From positions 1 through 13,008 of the forward strand of contig JAEDHB010000040.1 of NCBI GenBank assembly GCA_016297265.1: a stretch of DNA of 13,008 nt. Direction: 5' to 3'. The notes beneath the pieces were generated by a model. That model was not told the DNA's origin and ran no database searches. It saw nothing but the letters and a program-made list of their open reading frames with translations. This document shows, in pieces, positions 1-8,256 of the stretch (the stretch's first letter is position 1; each line of letters opens with the position of its first letter). Made by a program: the position numbers and the translations under genes. This DNA is from Butyrivibrio sp. (GTDB lineage: Bacteria; Bacillota; Clostridia; Lachnospirales; Lachnospiraceae).

Positions 1-16
1 ATACCCCGAAAGTGGC

Positions 17-1402
17 TTAAACTGGGGCTTTTCTCGAAAGTAAACATACCGTCTCCACATGCCCTGTCATCGGAAACTGGTCAACTCCCTGTACCTTCTC
101 AAGTCTGTATCCGTGCTCTGCCATATACTTCAAATCCCTTGCCATCGTTGCCGAATCACAGCTCACATAGACAATACGCCTTGGTGCCATCTTTATTATG
201 GTATCAAGAAGTGCCTCATCGCATCCTTTTCTTGGAGGGTCGACAACAATTACATCCGCATAGACACCCTCATTTTCATAGAGAGAAGGAAGCACTTCCT
301 CCGCCTTTCCTACATAGAACCGGGCATTCGTAATTTCGTTAATTATTGCATTGTTACGTGCATCCTCAATGGCCTGCGGTACAATTTCCACGCCATACAC
401 CTGTTTCGCCCTCTTCGCAAGAAAGAGAGAAATAGTTCCGATTCCGCAATAGAGATCCCATACAATCTCGCTACCGGTAAGACCTGCATATTCAAGTGCG
501 AGATCATAAAGGACGCTTGTTTGAGCAGGATTTACCTGATAAAAAGAAAGCGGAGAAATACGGTATTTTATCTTGCCGATATAATCCTCAATGTATCCGC
601 GTCCAAAAATAACACGACTTGTTTTGCCAAGAATAACATTGGTCTTATCGGTATTGGAATTAATGATGATACTTGCAATTTTCCTGTCACCCTCAAAAGT
701 AAGATTTGAAAGCATTTTAATAAGTTCATCCTCATTCGGAAGACTTTTCCCGTTGATTACAGGGCATACCATTATCTCGCCGGTGGTGAATCCGATGCGA
801 ATCAGGATGTGGCGGATGAGTCCGCTATGAGAAGTTTCATCATAAGGTTCAACATTATTCTTAACCATGTATTCTTTAATTTTTGCAAGAATAATTGCAT
901 TAACATTTGAGCCGATGAGGCAATCCTCACACGGAACGATGGAATGAGTTCTTCCTGCATAAAATCCCATCACAATGTTGCCATTCCTGTCCTTTCCCAC
1001 AGGAAACTGTGCCTTGTTGCGGTAGCGGAAGGGCTTATCCATACCAATTACAGGAGGGATAAAAATATCCGTAAACCCTCCGATATGTCGCAAATTATTT
1101 TCGATAAGCTTTCTTTTAAATTCAAGCTGACTCTCGTAGGTCATTGCCATAAGCGTGCAACCACCGCAGGCTCTGGCATTTGGGCAGGGAGCCTCCACGC
1201 GTTCCTCCGATGGTTCGATAATCGATATCAGTCTGCCGTATCCGTAATTCTTTTTTACTTTGATGACCTTGGCAATTATTCGGTCGCCCACAACAGTATC
1301 TTTCACAAAAAGAGCGTAGCCATCAATTTTGCCTACGCCCTCACCTGATACGGTCATATCTTCAATTAATAATTCATATTCCTTGTTCTTGATTATTTCC
1401 AT
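17..1402 (-). CDS. rlmD: 23S rRNA (uracil-5-)-methyltransferase, RlmD/RlmCD family
   Basis: This 461-residue protein is an SAM-dependent RNA m5U methyltransferase. In Gram-positives the family (RlmCD) methylates U747 and/or U1939 of 23S rRNA. Residues 1-62 resemble a TRAM RNA-binding domain. C73, C79 and C82 (C-x5-C-x2-C) with C161 (or C158) fit the Fe-S cluster ligands of E. coli RumA. The SAM motif DLYCGIGT is at 316-323, DPPRKG at 388-393, the catalytic cysteine is C415 in VSCDSATMARDL, and E450 matches the general base. Length is normal. It is the last gene of the left minus-strand unit, starting 4 bp after the yhaM stop, so its weak ribosome binding site lies in the end of yhaM and translation may be coupled. 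Family assignment is firm. Which uridine it modifies (747, 1939 or both) cannot be read from the sequence. Confidence 0.95.
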   Translation of the reverse strand: MEIIKNKEYELLIEDMTVSGEGVGKIDGYALFVKDTVVGDRIIAKVIKVKKNYGYGRLISIIEPSEERVEAPCPNARACGGCTLMAMTYESQLEFKRKLIENNLRHIGGFTDIFIPPVIGMDKPFRYRNKAQFPVGKDRNGNIVMGFYAGRTHSIVPCEDCLIGSNVNAIILAKIKEYMVKNNVEPYDETSHSGLIRHILIRIGFTTGEIMVCPVINGKSLPNEDELIKMLSNLTFEGDRKIASIIINSNTDKTNVILGKTSRVIFGRGYIEDYIGKIKYRISPLSFYQVNPAQTSVLYDLALEYAGLTGSEIVWDLYCGIGTISLFLAKRAKQVYGVEIVPQAIEDARNNAIINEITNARFYVGKAEEVLPSLYENEGVYADVIVVDPPRKGCDEALLDTIIKMAPRRIVYVSCDSATMARDLKYMAEHGYRLEKVQGVDQFPMTGHVETVCLLSRKAPV

Positions 1403-1406
1403 TCTT

Positions 1407-2357
1407 CTATCCCAGAGTTTTTCTGATATTGCTGTCTAACATCTTATTAAATCCAAGCCAACCGCCACTTTGTGCTAACGGAGTTCCCAGTGCTTCCTTG
1501 AAAGTCTCAAGCTTGGCATCCAGGTCATCCGCATAGTGCAGAGCCAGAGCTTCGACAAGCGCCGGTTTCTTAGGAGAGCCGAATTCAAATTCCCCATGGT
1601 GGGCAACGATGCAGTGCTTGAGTTCATTTTCCAGAACCTTAGGAAAACCTTCAATGGTATCAATTGCCTTTCCCAGAATCTCGCAGCCCATCACAATGTG
1701 TCCGATTAGCTGACCCTCATCGGTATAGTCATTCTCCGGAAAATCCGAAAGCTCATATACCTTACCAATATCGTGGAACAGAGCCGCCGTGACCAGAAGG
1801 TCCTTATTGACAAACTCATAATTGTTAGCTATGTTGACACAGAGCTTTGTAACACCCAGAGTGTGCTCAAGAAGACCACCCATAAAACCATGATGAACTC
1901 TCTTGGCTGCGGAATGTTTTTTGAATTCCCTGACAAATTCCTTATCTTCCGCAAAAAACTTGCGGGCAAGTTTGAGCAGGTGCTCATTCTTCACATTATG
2001 TCTGATGCATTCCATCAATTCAGAATACATCTCTTCAATATCCCTTGTGGAAGAAGGCATATAATCGGTTTCATCATAAGTGCCCTCGTCTGCTTTGCGG
2101 ATTTCCTTGATATTGAGCTGGATTGCGTTATTAAAAACAGTGACGTCCGCCTTCAAATCTATGAAATCCATTGCCTCAAATTCGCGAATTGCCGCAGAAC
2201 CCAAATCCCAGATTTTGCCGTCCACAACGCCTGTTTTGTCCTGCAAAATAATACTTGCATATTCCTTGCCGTTTTTGGCAACAGCAATGCTCTTCTGCTT
2301 GCAGAAGTACACCCCCATAAGGTGTTCTCCTTCTTTTAATGTCTCTATATATCTCAT
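1407..2357 (-). CDS. yhaM: 3'-5' exoribonuclease YhaM-type (OB-fold + HD domain)
   Basis: The 316-residue protein has the length and layout of Bacillus subtilis YhaM (about 314 aa), a metal-dependent 3'-5' exonuclease acting on RNA and single-stranded DNA. Residues 1-90 form an OB-fold nucleic-acid-binding domain (KTGVVDGKIWDLG at 41-53). The rest is an HD phosphohydrolase domain: HH at 155-156, H165 in LLEHTLGV, the HD pair H195-D196 in FHDIGK, HH at 253-254 in VAHHGEFEFGSPKKP, and D277/D278 in HYADDLDAK. All expected metal ligands appear present. It is the middle gene of the minus unit, 25 bp after the PDZ protein and 4 bp before rlmD. The start is the first ATG, preceded by AGGTAG; an internal Met at 14 is less likely because it would trim the OB fold. 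Family assignment is firm. Confidence 0.93.
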   Translation of the reverse strand: MRYIETLKEGEHLMGVYFCKQKSIAVAKNGKEYASIILQDKTGVVDGKIWDLGSAAIREFEAMDFIDLKADVTVFNNAIQLNIKEIRKADEGTYDETDYMPSSTRDIEEMYSELMECIRHNVKNEHLLKLARKFFAEDKEFVREFKKHSAAKRVHHGFMGGLLEHTLGVTKLCVNIANNYEFVNKDLLVTAALFHDIGKVYELSDFPENDYTDEGQLIGHIVMGCEILGKAIDTIEGFPKVLENELKHCIVAHHGEFEFGSPKKPALVEALALHYADDLDAKLETFKEALGTPLAQSGGWLGFNKMLDSNIRKTLG

Positions 2358-2382
2358 ACCTGCTACCTGTTTCTGTTTTTTT

Positions 2383-3570
2383 CTATTTTACACCCAGACG
2401 GAATGAAAAAACAACATCTTTGTAGGAATCCATACTCTTTCTTTTCCCCCTTACGGTAACCTGAGCACCGAGAGGAAGCCCGGATAAAGCCGCCATATAG
2501 TCCCTCATGTTTTTAACTGATACGGAATCAATCTGGGTGATGATGTCGCCGTTCTGGATTCCCGCATTAAAAGCCGCTTCTCCGGAAACAATATCGGACA
2601 CGTACACACCCTGTGGAAAACCGTATTTTGTCTCAAGGTCATAAGTAACCGTGAGTCCCGTTATTCCCATCCGGTTCACCTTTGTATCATTGGCAACATT
2701 CTGGATGCCCTCAATGATATCATTGCTTGTATATCCTGCGCAAAAGCCCTCGGAGTTCCACTCGTTCTGTGAAGTCTGAACGCCCACCATATCTCCGTTA
2801 ATATCGCAGATAACCGCAAAAGAATTTTTCTGCTTAGGGACGCTGGTTGACAAGCCAATGTATTCTCTGTCCGTCTTAAATACATATGCGCCATTAGCCG
2901 TAACTATGCCATAACCCACCGTATTGCCGTTGCCGTACAGGTCACCCATTACAATAACTCCGTCACCTGCGGACAGGGTTCTGGCGTTGGCATACACTAT
3001 TGGTTCAACGCTGATGCTTTCCATTGACTCTGCCTTCAGAACAGCCAGATTCGTATTGCTGTCCACTCCGACATATGTGCATTCGACAGGCTCCTGAGTG
3101 TTGAATTCAACATAGCATGGCGTATTTGTAATGTGCTTGTTGTATTCAGTCAGAATATAGTAGTCGTTGTCAGCCTTTGAAAAAATAAATCCCTCAAAAG
3201 TATTTTTTTCATCCTCAGACTCACCCACAGTGATTGTGACATGGCTCTTGGTGATTTTTCTGATGGATTCTTTTACCTCGTCGTAATGTGACCGTTTGTC
3301 TGTCAGTGGTTTTTCTTTGTCATCGCTGACAGGCTCAGTCGTTGTCTCAGCCCCTGATACAGCAACTGCTACGGTAGCAGGCTGTTTTTGAGTTTTTTCC
3401 TCATCAATGAATAATTTGTATGTCAAAAGCATAATTCCCGATGACACAATACCAAATAATACAGCGAGTCCGGTCACTGAAACTACCCTGCGAATAATTT
3501 TTCTCTTTTTCTTAACCTTGTCCGGAAAAACATGTTCCGTATATAAATCATACTTGTCCTTATTTTCCAT
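2383..3570 (-). CDS. Membrane-anchored HtrA/trypsin-like PDZ protein, probably catalytically inactive
   Basis: This 395-residue protein has a basic cytoplasmic N-terminus (KVKKKRKIIRR, 18-28), one membrane span (about 31-53), a low-complexity Thr/Pro/acid linker (60-95), a chymotrypsin-fold domain (about 98-290) and a C-terminal PDZ domain (about 300-392, with PQGVYVSDIVSGEAAFNAGIQNGD inside 319-342). This is the layout of surface-anchored HtrA/DegP relatives. The catalytic sites look degraded. Where HtrA has ILTNxH, this has ILTEYN, with N144 at the His position. Where HtrA has DLAVLK, it has NLAVLK, with N174 at the Asp position. The GNSGGP loop reads KNSFAV, keeping S250 but not the glycines that shape the oxyanion hole. 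I infer a pseudoprotease that binds peptides or wall proteins. The alignment was done by eye. First gene of the minus unit, with ribosome binding site AAAGGATGG about 10 bp before ATG. Confidence 0.85.
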   Translation of the reverse strand: MENKDKYDLYTEHVFPDKVKKKRKIIRRVVSVTGLAVLFGIVSSGIMLLTYKLFIDEEKTQKQPATVAVAVSGAETTTEPVSDDKEKPLTDKRSHYDEVKESIRKITKSHVTITVGESEDEKNTFEGFIFSKADNDYYILTEYNKHITNTPCYVEFNTQEPVECTYVGVDSNTNLAVLKAESMESISVEPIVYANARTLSAGDGVIVMGDLYGNGNTVGYGIVTANGAYVFKTDREYIGLSTSVPKQKNSFAVICDINGDMVGVQTSQNEWNSEGFCAGYTSNDIIEGIQNVANDTKVNRMGITGLTVTYDLETKYGFPQGVYVSDIVSGEAAFNAGIQNGDIITQIDSVSVKNMRDYMAALSGLPLGAQVTVRGKRKSMDSYKDVVFSFRLGVK

Positions 3571-3599
3571 AATTAATCCATCCTTTAGTCAATTTCAAT

Positions 3600-3605
3600 A
3601 TTATA
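3600..3605 (-). promoter_or_regulatory. Possible -10 box for the minus-strand PDZ/yhaM/rlmD unit
   Basis: A perfect TATAAT is read on the minus strand, 30 bp upstream of the PDZ-protein ATG, in a very AT-rich stretch. No good -35 lies 16-18 bp upstream. TTGTTC is only 12 bp away, though it would pair at 17 bp with TATTGA just downstream. The assignment is therefore tentative. Confidence 0.3.
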
Positions 3606-3656
3606 ATTAATAAATATGAACAATCTATGACATAACTCTTAATCTTTTTGAAATCA

Positions 3657-3685
3657 TTGAAAAAATACTGTTTTTGGGGTATTAT
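3657..3685 (+). promoter_or_regulatory. Sigma-A-type promoter for mutS2 and the two-component genes
   Basis: TTGAAA at 3657-3662 and TATTAT at 3680-3685 are separated by exactly 17 bp, which matches the vegetative consensus well. Transcription would begin near 3692, giving a very short leader. The ribosome binding site AGAGGAA (3694-3700) sits 7 bp before the mutS2 ATG. With a start that close to the RBS the mRNA would have little 5' sequence, so a slightly different start is possible. Confidence 0.55.
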
Positions 3686-3707
3686 ATAGTCTTAGAGGAA
3701 CACATTT

Positions 3708-6089
3708 ATGAATAAGAAGGCATTATATATTTTTGAATATAACAAAATAATCGACCGACTGTCTGCCTGTGCAACCTGTGAGCCGGGTCGTAATCTCTGC
3801 AAAGCGCTTATGCCGGACACGGATTACTCAGTGATTGTCAGAAATCAGCAGGAAACCACCGCTGCCGAATCAAGAATTTTCAAGCGGGGTTCCCTCTCCT
3901 TTTCGGGAGTTACGGATATTCTTCCTCAGATTAAAAGTATGGCAATCGGAAGCAGTCTCGGCATTGCGGAGCTGATTTCAATAAGCTCTCTTCTTAAGGT
4001 TGCCGCAGCCGCGGTCAAGTATTCAGGTGATGGAGATTCAGATGCACCGGACGGCGATGCCCTGGCATCATATTTTTCATCCATCACCACCCTCCCGGAG
4101 GTTCGCTCCGAAATCGACCGGTGTCTTATATCCGAGGATGAAATAGCAGATGATGCAAGTCCTGAATTAAAAGATATACGCCGCCGGATTAAGAACTGCG
4201 GGGAGAGAATCCGTTCGGAATTGTCAAAGCTTCTCAACGGAAGTGACAGAACATACCTTCAGGAAGCTGTAATCACCACAAGGGACGGTCGCTACTGTGT
4301 TCCCGTCAAGCAGGAATACAAATCGCAGATTCCGGGCATGATTCACGACCAGTCGAAGGCGGGCTCAACTTATTTTATAGAGCCCATGTCGGTTGTGCGT
4401 CTGAACAATGAGATAAGGGAGTTAGAGATTGCTGAATCAGAAGAAATTGCCAGGATACTTGCAACGCTCACAGCGATGGCAGGTAATTACACAGCGGAGC
4501 TTGAGACTGACTACAACATGCTTTCCTATCTGGATTTTGTGTTTGCTAAGGGAAAACTATCCATCAATATGAAGGCAAGTGAGCCGATTATCAATACGGA
4601 TGGAATAATCAATTTAAAAAAAGCAAGACATCCCCTTATCGATGACAAACGGGTTGTTCCCGTGGACATATATCTGGGAGAAAAATACCGCCAGCTCATT
4701 ATAACCGGTCCTAATACGGGCGGTAAAACAGTAACGCTTAAGACGGTGGGATTATTTTCCATGATGGGACAGGCCGGACTCCATATACCGGTGTCGGACA
4801 ATTCCGCCATCACTATTTTTAACAAGATATTTGCAGATATTGGCGATGAGCAAAGCATTGAGCAGAGTCTCTCTACTTTTTCATCCCATATGAAGAATAT
4901 AATTTCAATCCTGAAGGATGCGGATGAATCCTCACTGGTTCTTTTTGATGAGCTTTGTGCAGGAACGGACCCTACCGAAGGTGCCGCACTTGCAATAGCA
5001 ATACTTTCCAGGCTCAGCCAAAAGGGCGCTACCGCCGTTGCCACCACACATTACAGTGAACTTAAAGTGTATGCATTATCGACTCCGGGTGTGGAAAATG
5101 CCTGTTGTGAATTTGATGTGGCATCGCTTGCACCGACCTATCGTCTTCTCATCGGGATACCCGGCAAAAGCAATGCCTTTGCCATCTCCCGTAAACTGGG
5201 CCTTGACAATGACATTATTGAGCAGGCGAAATCCACCCTTGCTTCCGAAGACCGGACTTTTGAGGATGTAATAACCGACCTTGAACGCAAACGCGTCAAC
5301 ATCGAAAAACAACAAATCGAAATTATAGAGACCAAACGTGAAATCGAGGAGCTTCGCAACGCACTCCGTCAAAAAGAGGAAAAGCTCTCCTCCCGCACGG
5401 ATGCAATTCTCGAGAAAGCAAGGGAACAGGCTAACGAGATTCTTGCTGATGCCAAGGAGGTTGCCGATGAAACAATCCGGACACTCAACAAAGCCCAATC
5501 AGAGGGCATTTCAATGGCAGAGCTTGAGGCAAGACGCCGCAAGGTTAAAAGTCGGATGGACAAGGTCAACAAGGACCATTCCATCAGCAAAAGTACACCA
5601 AACAAGCAATATGAAGCTAAGGATTTTCATATCGGAGACAGGGTCAAAGTACACTCCCTTGGTCTGGAAGGGACAGTTCACACTCTTCCGAATGCAAAGG
5701 GTGAGCTGACCGTAACCATGGGAATACTCAATTCCACTGTTAAAATATCCGACCTCGAGATACTGGAGGAAGCAAAAGAAACAGAAAAGCTCAAGCAAAA
5801 AAATACCGGTATCGGCAGATTGAAAATGAGCAAAACAGCCACCATCTCGCCGGAGGTCAATCTCATTGGTCTCAATTCGGATGAGGCAATAATGAAGCTT
5901 GATAAATATCTGGATGATGCTTTTTTATCCCACATTTCTCCCGTGCGCATAGTCCACGGCAAGGGAAGCGGAATACTGAGAAATGCCGTCCACAATTACC
6001 TAAAACGCCAGAAGCATGTTAAAAGCTTCCGTCTGGGTTCCTTCGGTGAAGGGGACTACGGCGTAACAATTGTTGAATTTAAGGAGTGA
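3708..6089 (+). CDS. mutS2: MutS2 ATPase/endonuclease with Smr domain
   Basis: This 793-residue protein is a full-length MutS2, the MutS paralogue linked to suppression of recombination and, in B. subtilis, to rescue of collided ribosomes. It is a cytosolic DNA/ribosome-associated ATPase. Residues 1-310 are the core and clamp helices. The ATPase follows: Walker A GPNTGGKT 334-341, the STFSSHM segment 389-395, Walker B LVLFDE 410-415, and H448 in TTHYSELK. A long charged coiled coil runs about 515-620, then a KOW/SH3-like segment (about 638-690, FHIGDRVKVHSLGLEGTV), then the Smr domain 716-793 with HGKGSG at 750-755. The Smr start reads VNLIG instead of LDLRG; I believe clostridial MutS2 proteins often vary here. 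The start is supported by AGAGGAA 7 bp upstream and the promoter ahead of it. It is first in a unit with the downstream two-component genes. Confidence 0.97.
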   Translation: MNKKALYIFEYNKIIDRLSACATCEPGRNLCKALMPDTDYSVIVRNQQETTAAESRIFKRGSLSFSGVTDILPQIKSMAIGSSLGIAELISISSLLKVAAAAVKYSGDGDSDAPDGDALASYFSSITTLPEVRSEIDRCLISEDEIADDASPELKDIRRRIKNCGERIRSELSKLLNGSDRTYLQEAVITTRDGRYCVPVKQEYKSQIPGMIHDQSKAGSTYFIEPMSVVRLNNEIRELEIAESEEIARILATLTAMAGNYTAELETDYNMLSYLDFVFAKGKLSINMKASEPIINTDGIINLKKARHPLIDDKRVVPVDIYLGEKYRQLIITGPNTGGKTVTLKTVGLFSMMGQAGLHIPVSDNSAITIFNKIFADIGDEQSIEQSLSTFSSHMKNIISILKDADESSLVLFDELCAGTDPTEGAALAIAILSRLSQKGATAVATTHYSELKVYALSTPGVENACCEFDVASLAPTYRLLIGIPGKSNAFAISRKLGLDNDIIEQAKSTLASEDRTFEDVITDLERKRVNIEKQQIEIIETKREIEELRNALRQKEEKLSSRTDAILEKAREQANEILADAKEVADETIRTLNKAQSEGISMAELEARRRKVKSRMDKVNKDHSISKSTPNKQYEAKDFHIGDRVKVHSLGLEGTVHTLPNAKGELTVTMGILNSTVKISDLEILEEAKETEKLKQKNTGIGRLKMSKTATISPEVNLIGLNSDEAIMKLDKYLDDAFLSHISPVRIVHGKGSGILRNAVHNYLKRQKHVKSFRLGSFGEGDYGVTIVEFKE

Positions 6090-6093
6090 AACA

Positions 6094-6798
6094 ATGTCTA
6101 ACAAACCAAAAATACTCATTGTCGATGATGATGAAAATATTGCGGAGCTTATCTCCCTATATCTGATAAAAGAATGTTTTGAGACAGAGATTGTTCACGA
6201 TGGGGAATCCGCCCTGCGTGCCTTCAATGAATTTGAACCCAACCTCATTCTTCTGGATTTAATGCTCCCGGGCATCGACGGATATCAGGTGTGCCGTGAA
6301 ATCCGCAAGGACAGCAATGTACCAATTATTATGCTATCCGCAAAGGGTGAGGTATTTGATAAGGTTCTGGGGCTTGAACTCGGAGCCGACGACTATATGA
6401 TTAAACCCTTCGACACCAAAGAACTGGTTGCCAGAGTCAAAGCAATACTCCGAAGATATGTCAATACCAATTCTGACAATTCTTCTCCGGATGAGACCGG
6501 TGATTATGTGTCATATCCTGACCTTACAATAAATATCACCAACTATTCCGTTGTTTACATGGGTGCCAATATCGATATGCCACCCAAGGAAATGGAGCTT
6601 TTGTACTTCCTTGCCAAATCTCCTAACAGAGTCTTTTCGAGGGAGCAGCTGCTTGACAATATCTGGGGATATGAATACATTGGGGACACAAGAACCGTAG
6701 ATGTCCATATAAAAAGACTGCGTGAGAAAATTCATGACCACCAAAAATGGAGACTCAGCACCGTCTGGGGCGTAGGCTACAAATTTGAAACCCGTTAA
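6094..6798 (+). CDS. OmpR/PhoB-family response regulator
   Basis: This 234-residue regulator has a receiver domain (about 5-120) with acidic pocket D11/D12, phospho-acceptor D55 in LILLDLMLPG, S82 and K104 in MIKPFD. A winged-helix DNA-binding domain (about 137-232) follows, including RVFSREQLLDNIWGYEY and TVDVHIKRLREKI. I chose the ATG at 6094 because AAGGAG at 6081-6086 lies 7 bp upstream and because MSNKPKILIVDDD is a typical receiver start. An in-frame TTG at 6070 inside mutS2 lacks such support. It begins 4 bp after the mutS2 stop, with its ribosome binding site in the mutS2 3' end. Its partner kinase is 11 bp downstream. Target genes are unknown. Confidence 0.95.
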   Translation: MSNKPKILIVDDDENIAELISLYLIKECFETEIVHDGESALRAFNEFEPNLILLDLMLPGIDGYQVCREIRKDSNVPIIMLSAKGEVFDKVLGLELGADDYMIKPFDTKELVARVKAILRRYVNTNSDNSSPDETGDYVSYPDLTINITNYSVVYMGANIDMPPKEMELLYFLAKSPNRVFSREQLLDNIWGYEYIGDTRTVDVHIKRLREKIHDHQKWRLSTVWGVGYKFETR

Positions 6799-6809
6799 AG
6801 GAACAACAT

Positions 6810-8216
6810 ATGAGAAACAAGCTTATCTACAAGTTCATATTGATATATGTAGTCACCACGCTGACCGCTTACCTGGCTATTTCCCTGCTCATTCCTAACC
6901 TGACAGAGAAAAAATTCATCACCTACAAATCTGATGAAATATACCGCCAGGCCTCCGTTCTTGCGAATTATTACAGCAATTCGACCGAGACATCTTTTGA
7001 TAACAGCTCAGACATATCACATATTTCAAATCTTACAGCACAGTTGCTTGACTGCGATGTTCTCTTTTGCACCTCATCAGGTCTTGTTCTGCTCAATACT
7101 TCATCAAATGAAATTGATCAAATTGAAAACTTTGACCCTGCAGCCAACAACAGTAATAAGTATCATCTGGATGATTTTTTCGGTGCCTTCGACCAGAAGA
7201 GGCTCACCGTATTTTATCCGGTTCACAGGAATTTTGTAACCAGCGGATACTTTGTTCTCAGTTACAATTACGAACAGATAAAATCCAATGTCAACGCCTT
7301 TTGCGGTACCGCATTCCTGGCATTTGGAATCACTGCAATGCTGTTGGGAACTCTGATTATTATTTTTGTAAAGAAGGTAAGTCTTCCGCTTGGAAAACTG
7401 ATACATGCCACCACAGAATATTCAAAGGGAGTGTTCAGCGAACGAACCAAAACGAACCGCAATGACGAGATAGGAAGGCTTTCGTCTTCTCTCAACTATA
7501 TGGCAGAAAAACTCAATGACAGCAACGAATATCAAAAGAAATTCATCGCCAATATTTCCCACGATTTCAGATCGCCGTTAACCTCCATCAAGGGCTATCT
7601 CGAGGCTATTGCGGATGGCACCATTCCGCATGAAATGCAGGGAAAATATATCAATATTATTTTGACCGAAACCGAGCGTCTGACAAAGCTCACCAACAAT
7701 CTGCTCACGATGAATAATATGGATAATAACGGACAGGCTCTTGACCTATCCGAATTTGATATTATTTCAACCATCAAAAGGGTTATCGAAACCTTTGAGG
7801 GCCTCTGTGAAAAGAAGGGCATCAAATTCAAGCTTGTTCTATCCGACAAAAAGCTTTTTGTCCATGCGGATTATTCCAAAATCCAGCAGGTAATATACAA
7901 CCTGGTTGACAATGCCATAAAGTTCAGCCATCACGATTCATCGATAATTATTTCAGTAAATTCTAAATCCGACAAGGTTGTTACTTCGATTAAGGATTTT
8001 GGTCTGGGTATCCCAAAGGATAGTCAGTCAAAGATTTGGGACAGATTCTACAAAACGGATCTTTCCCGCGGAAAGGACAAGAAAGGCACCGGTCTTGGCT
8101 TAGCCATTGTAAAAGAAATTATCAAGGCACATAATGAGCATATTGATCTGATAAGTACAGAAGGTGTGGGCAGCGAATTTATTTTCACTCTGCCACGCGT
8201 AGATATCGATGAATAA
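6810..8216 (+). CDS. Membrane sensor histidine kinase (HAMP, HisKA, HATPase)
   Basis: This 468-residue kinase is the cognate sensor of the adjacent response regulator. Membrane span 1 is about 9-29. An extracellular sensor region of about 130 residues follows (30-161), with no domain I recognise, and span 2 is about 164-187. A HAMP linker covers about 190-240. The phospho-accepting His is H251 in FIANISHDFRSPLTSIKGYLEAI. The ATPase domain shows an N box with N364 and N368 (NLVDNAIKFS), a G1 box DFGLGI 396-401, an F-box region around WDRFYK 410-415, and a G2 box GTGLGL 426-431. All catalytic motifs are intact. The ribosome binding site AAAGGAAC precedes ATG. It ends the plus-strand unit just before a strong hairpin. 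The signal sensed cannot be inferred. Confidence 0.95.
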   Translation: MRNKLIYKFILIYVVTTLTAYLAISLLIPNLTEKKFITYKSDEIYRQASVLANYYSNSTETSFDNSSDISHISNLTAQLLDCDVLFCTSSGLVLLNTSSNEIDQIENFDPAANNSNKYHLDDFFGAFDQKRLTVFYPVHRNFVTSGYFVLSYNYEQIKSNVNAFCGTAFLAFGITAMLLGTLIIIFVKKVSLPLGKLIHATTEYSKGVFSERTKTNRNDEIGRLSSSLNYMAEKLNDSNEYQKKFIANISHDFRSPLTSIKGYLEAIADGTIPHEMQGKYINIILTETERLTKLTNNLLTMNNMDNNGQALDLSEFDIISTIKRVIETFEGLCEKKGIKFKLVLSDKKLFVHADYSKIQQVIYNLVDNAIKFSHHDSSIIISVNSKSDKVVTSIKDFGLGIPKDSQSKIWDRFYKTDLSRGKDKKGTGLGLAIVKEIIKAHNEHIDLISTEGVGSEFIFTLPRVDIDE

Positions 8217-8218
8217 TA

Positions 8219-8251
8219 TAAGGATGTAAAGCATTATGCCTTACATCCTTA
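8219..8251. terminator. Bidirectional hairpin terminator between convergent units
   Basis: An 11-bp perfect inverted repeat, TAAGGATGTAA (8219-8229) and TTACATCCTTA (8241-8251), encloses an inner GCA/TGC pairing with a TTA loop. It starts 2 bp after the kinase stop and ends 5 bp before the trmL stop. T-rich but broken runs (ATTATTTT on plus, TATATTATT on minus) flank it, so it plausibly serves both converging transcripts. Confidence 0.75.
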
Positions 8252-8256
8252 TTATT

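Noticed and set aside
4..27. CCCC/GGGG inverted repeat at the rlmD stop as a terminator
   Set aside because: The stem is only 4 bp with a 16-nt loop, overlaps the stop codon and lacks a T run on the rlmD strand. The true terminator is probably beyond the window edge.
59..709. 216-codon plus-strand open frame opposite rlmD
   Set aside because: It runs antisense to a clearly coding gene, has no recognisable domain or ribosome binding site, and its composition reads as a shadow of the rlmD frame.
1773..2339. 188-codon plus-strand open frame opposite yhaM
   Set aside because: It is antisense to the conserved HD and OB domains and shows no protein-family features.
5338..5709. Open frames within the mutS2 coiled-coil region
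   Set aside because: They are alternative-frame shadows of repetitive charged codons in mutS2, with no independent start signals.
6070..6093. Upstream TTG start for the response regulator
   Set aside because: It would overlap the end of mutS2 and lacks a ribosome binding site. The ATG at 6094 has AAGGAG at ideal spacing and gives a standard receiver N-terminus.
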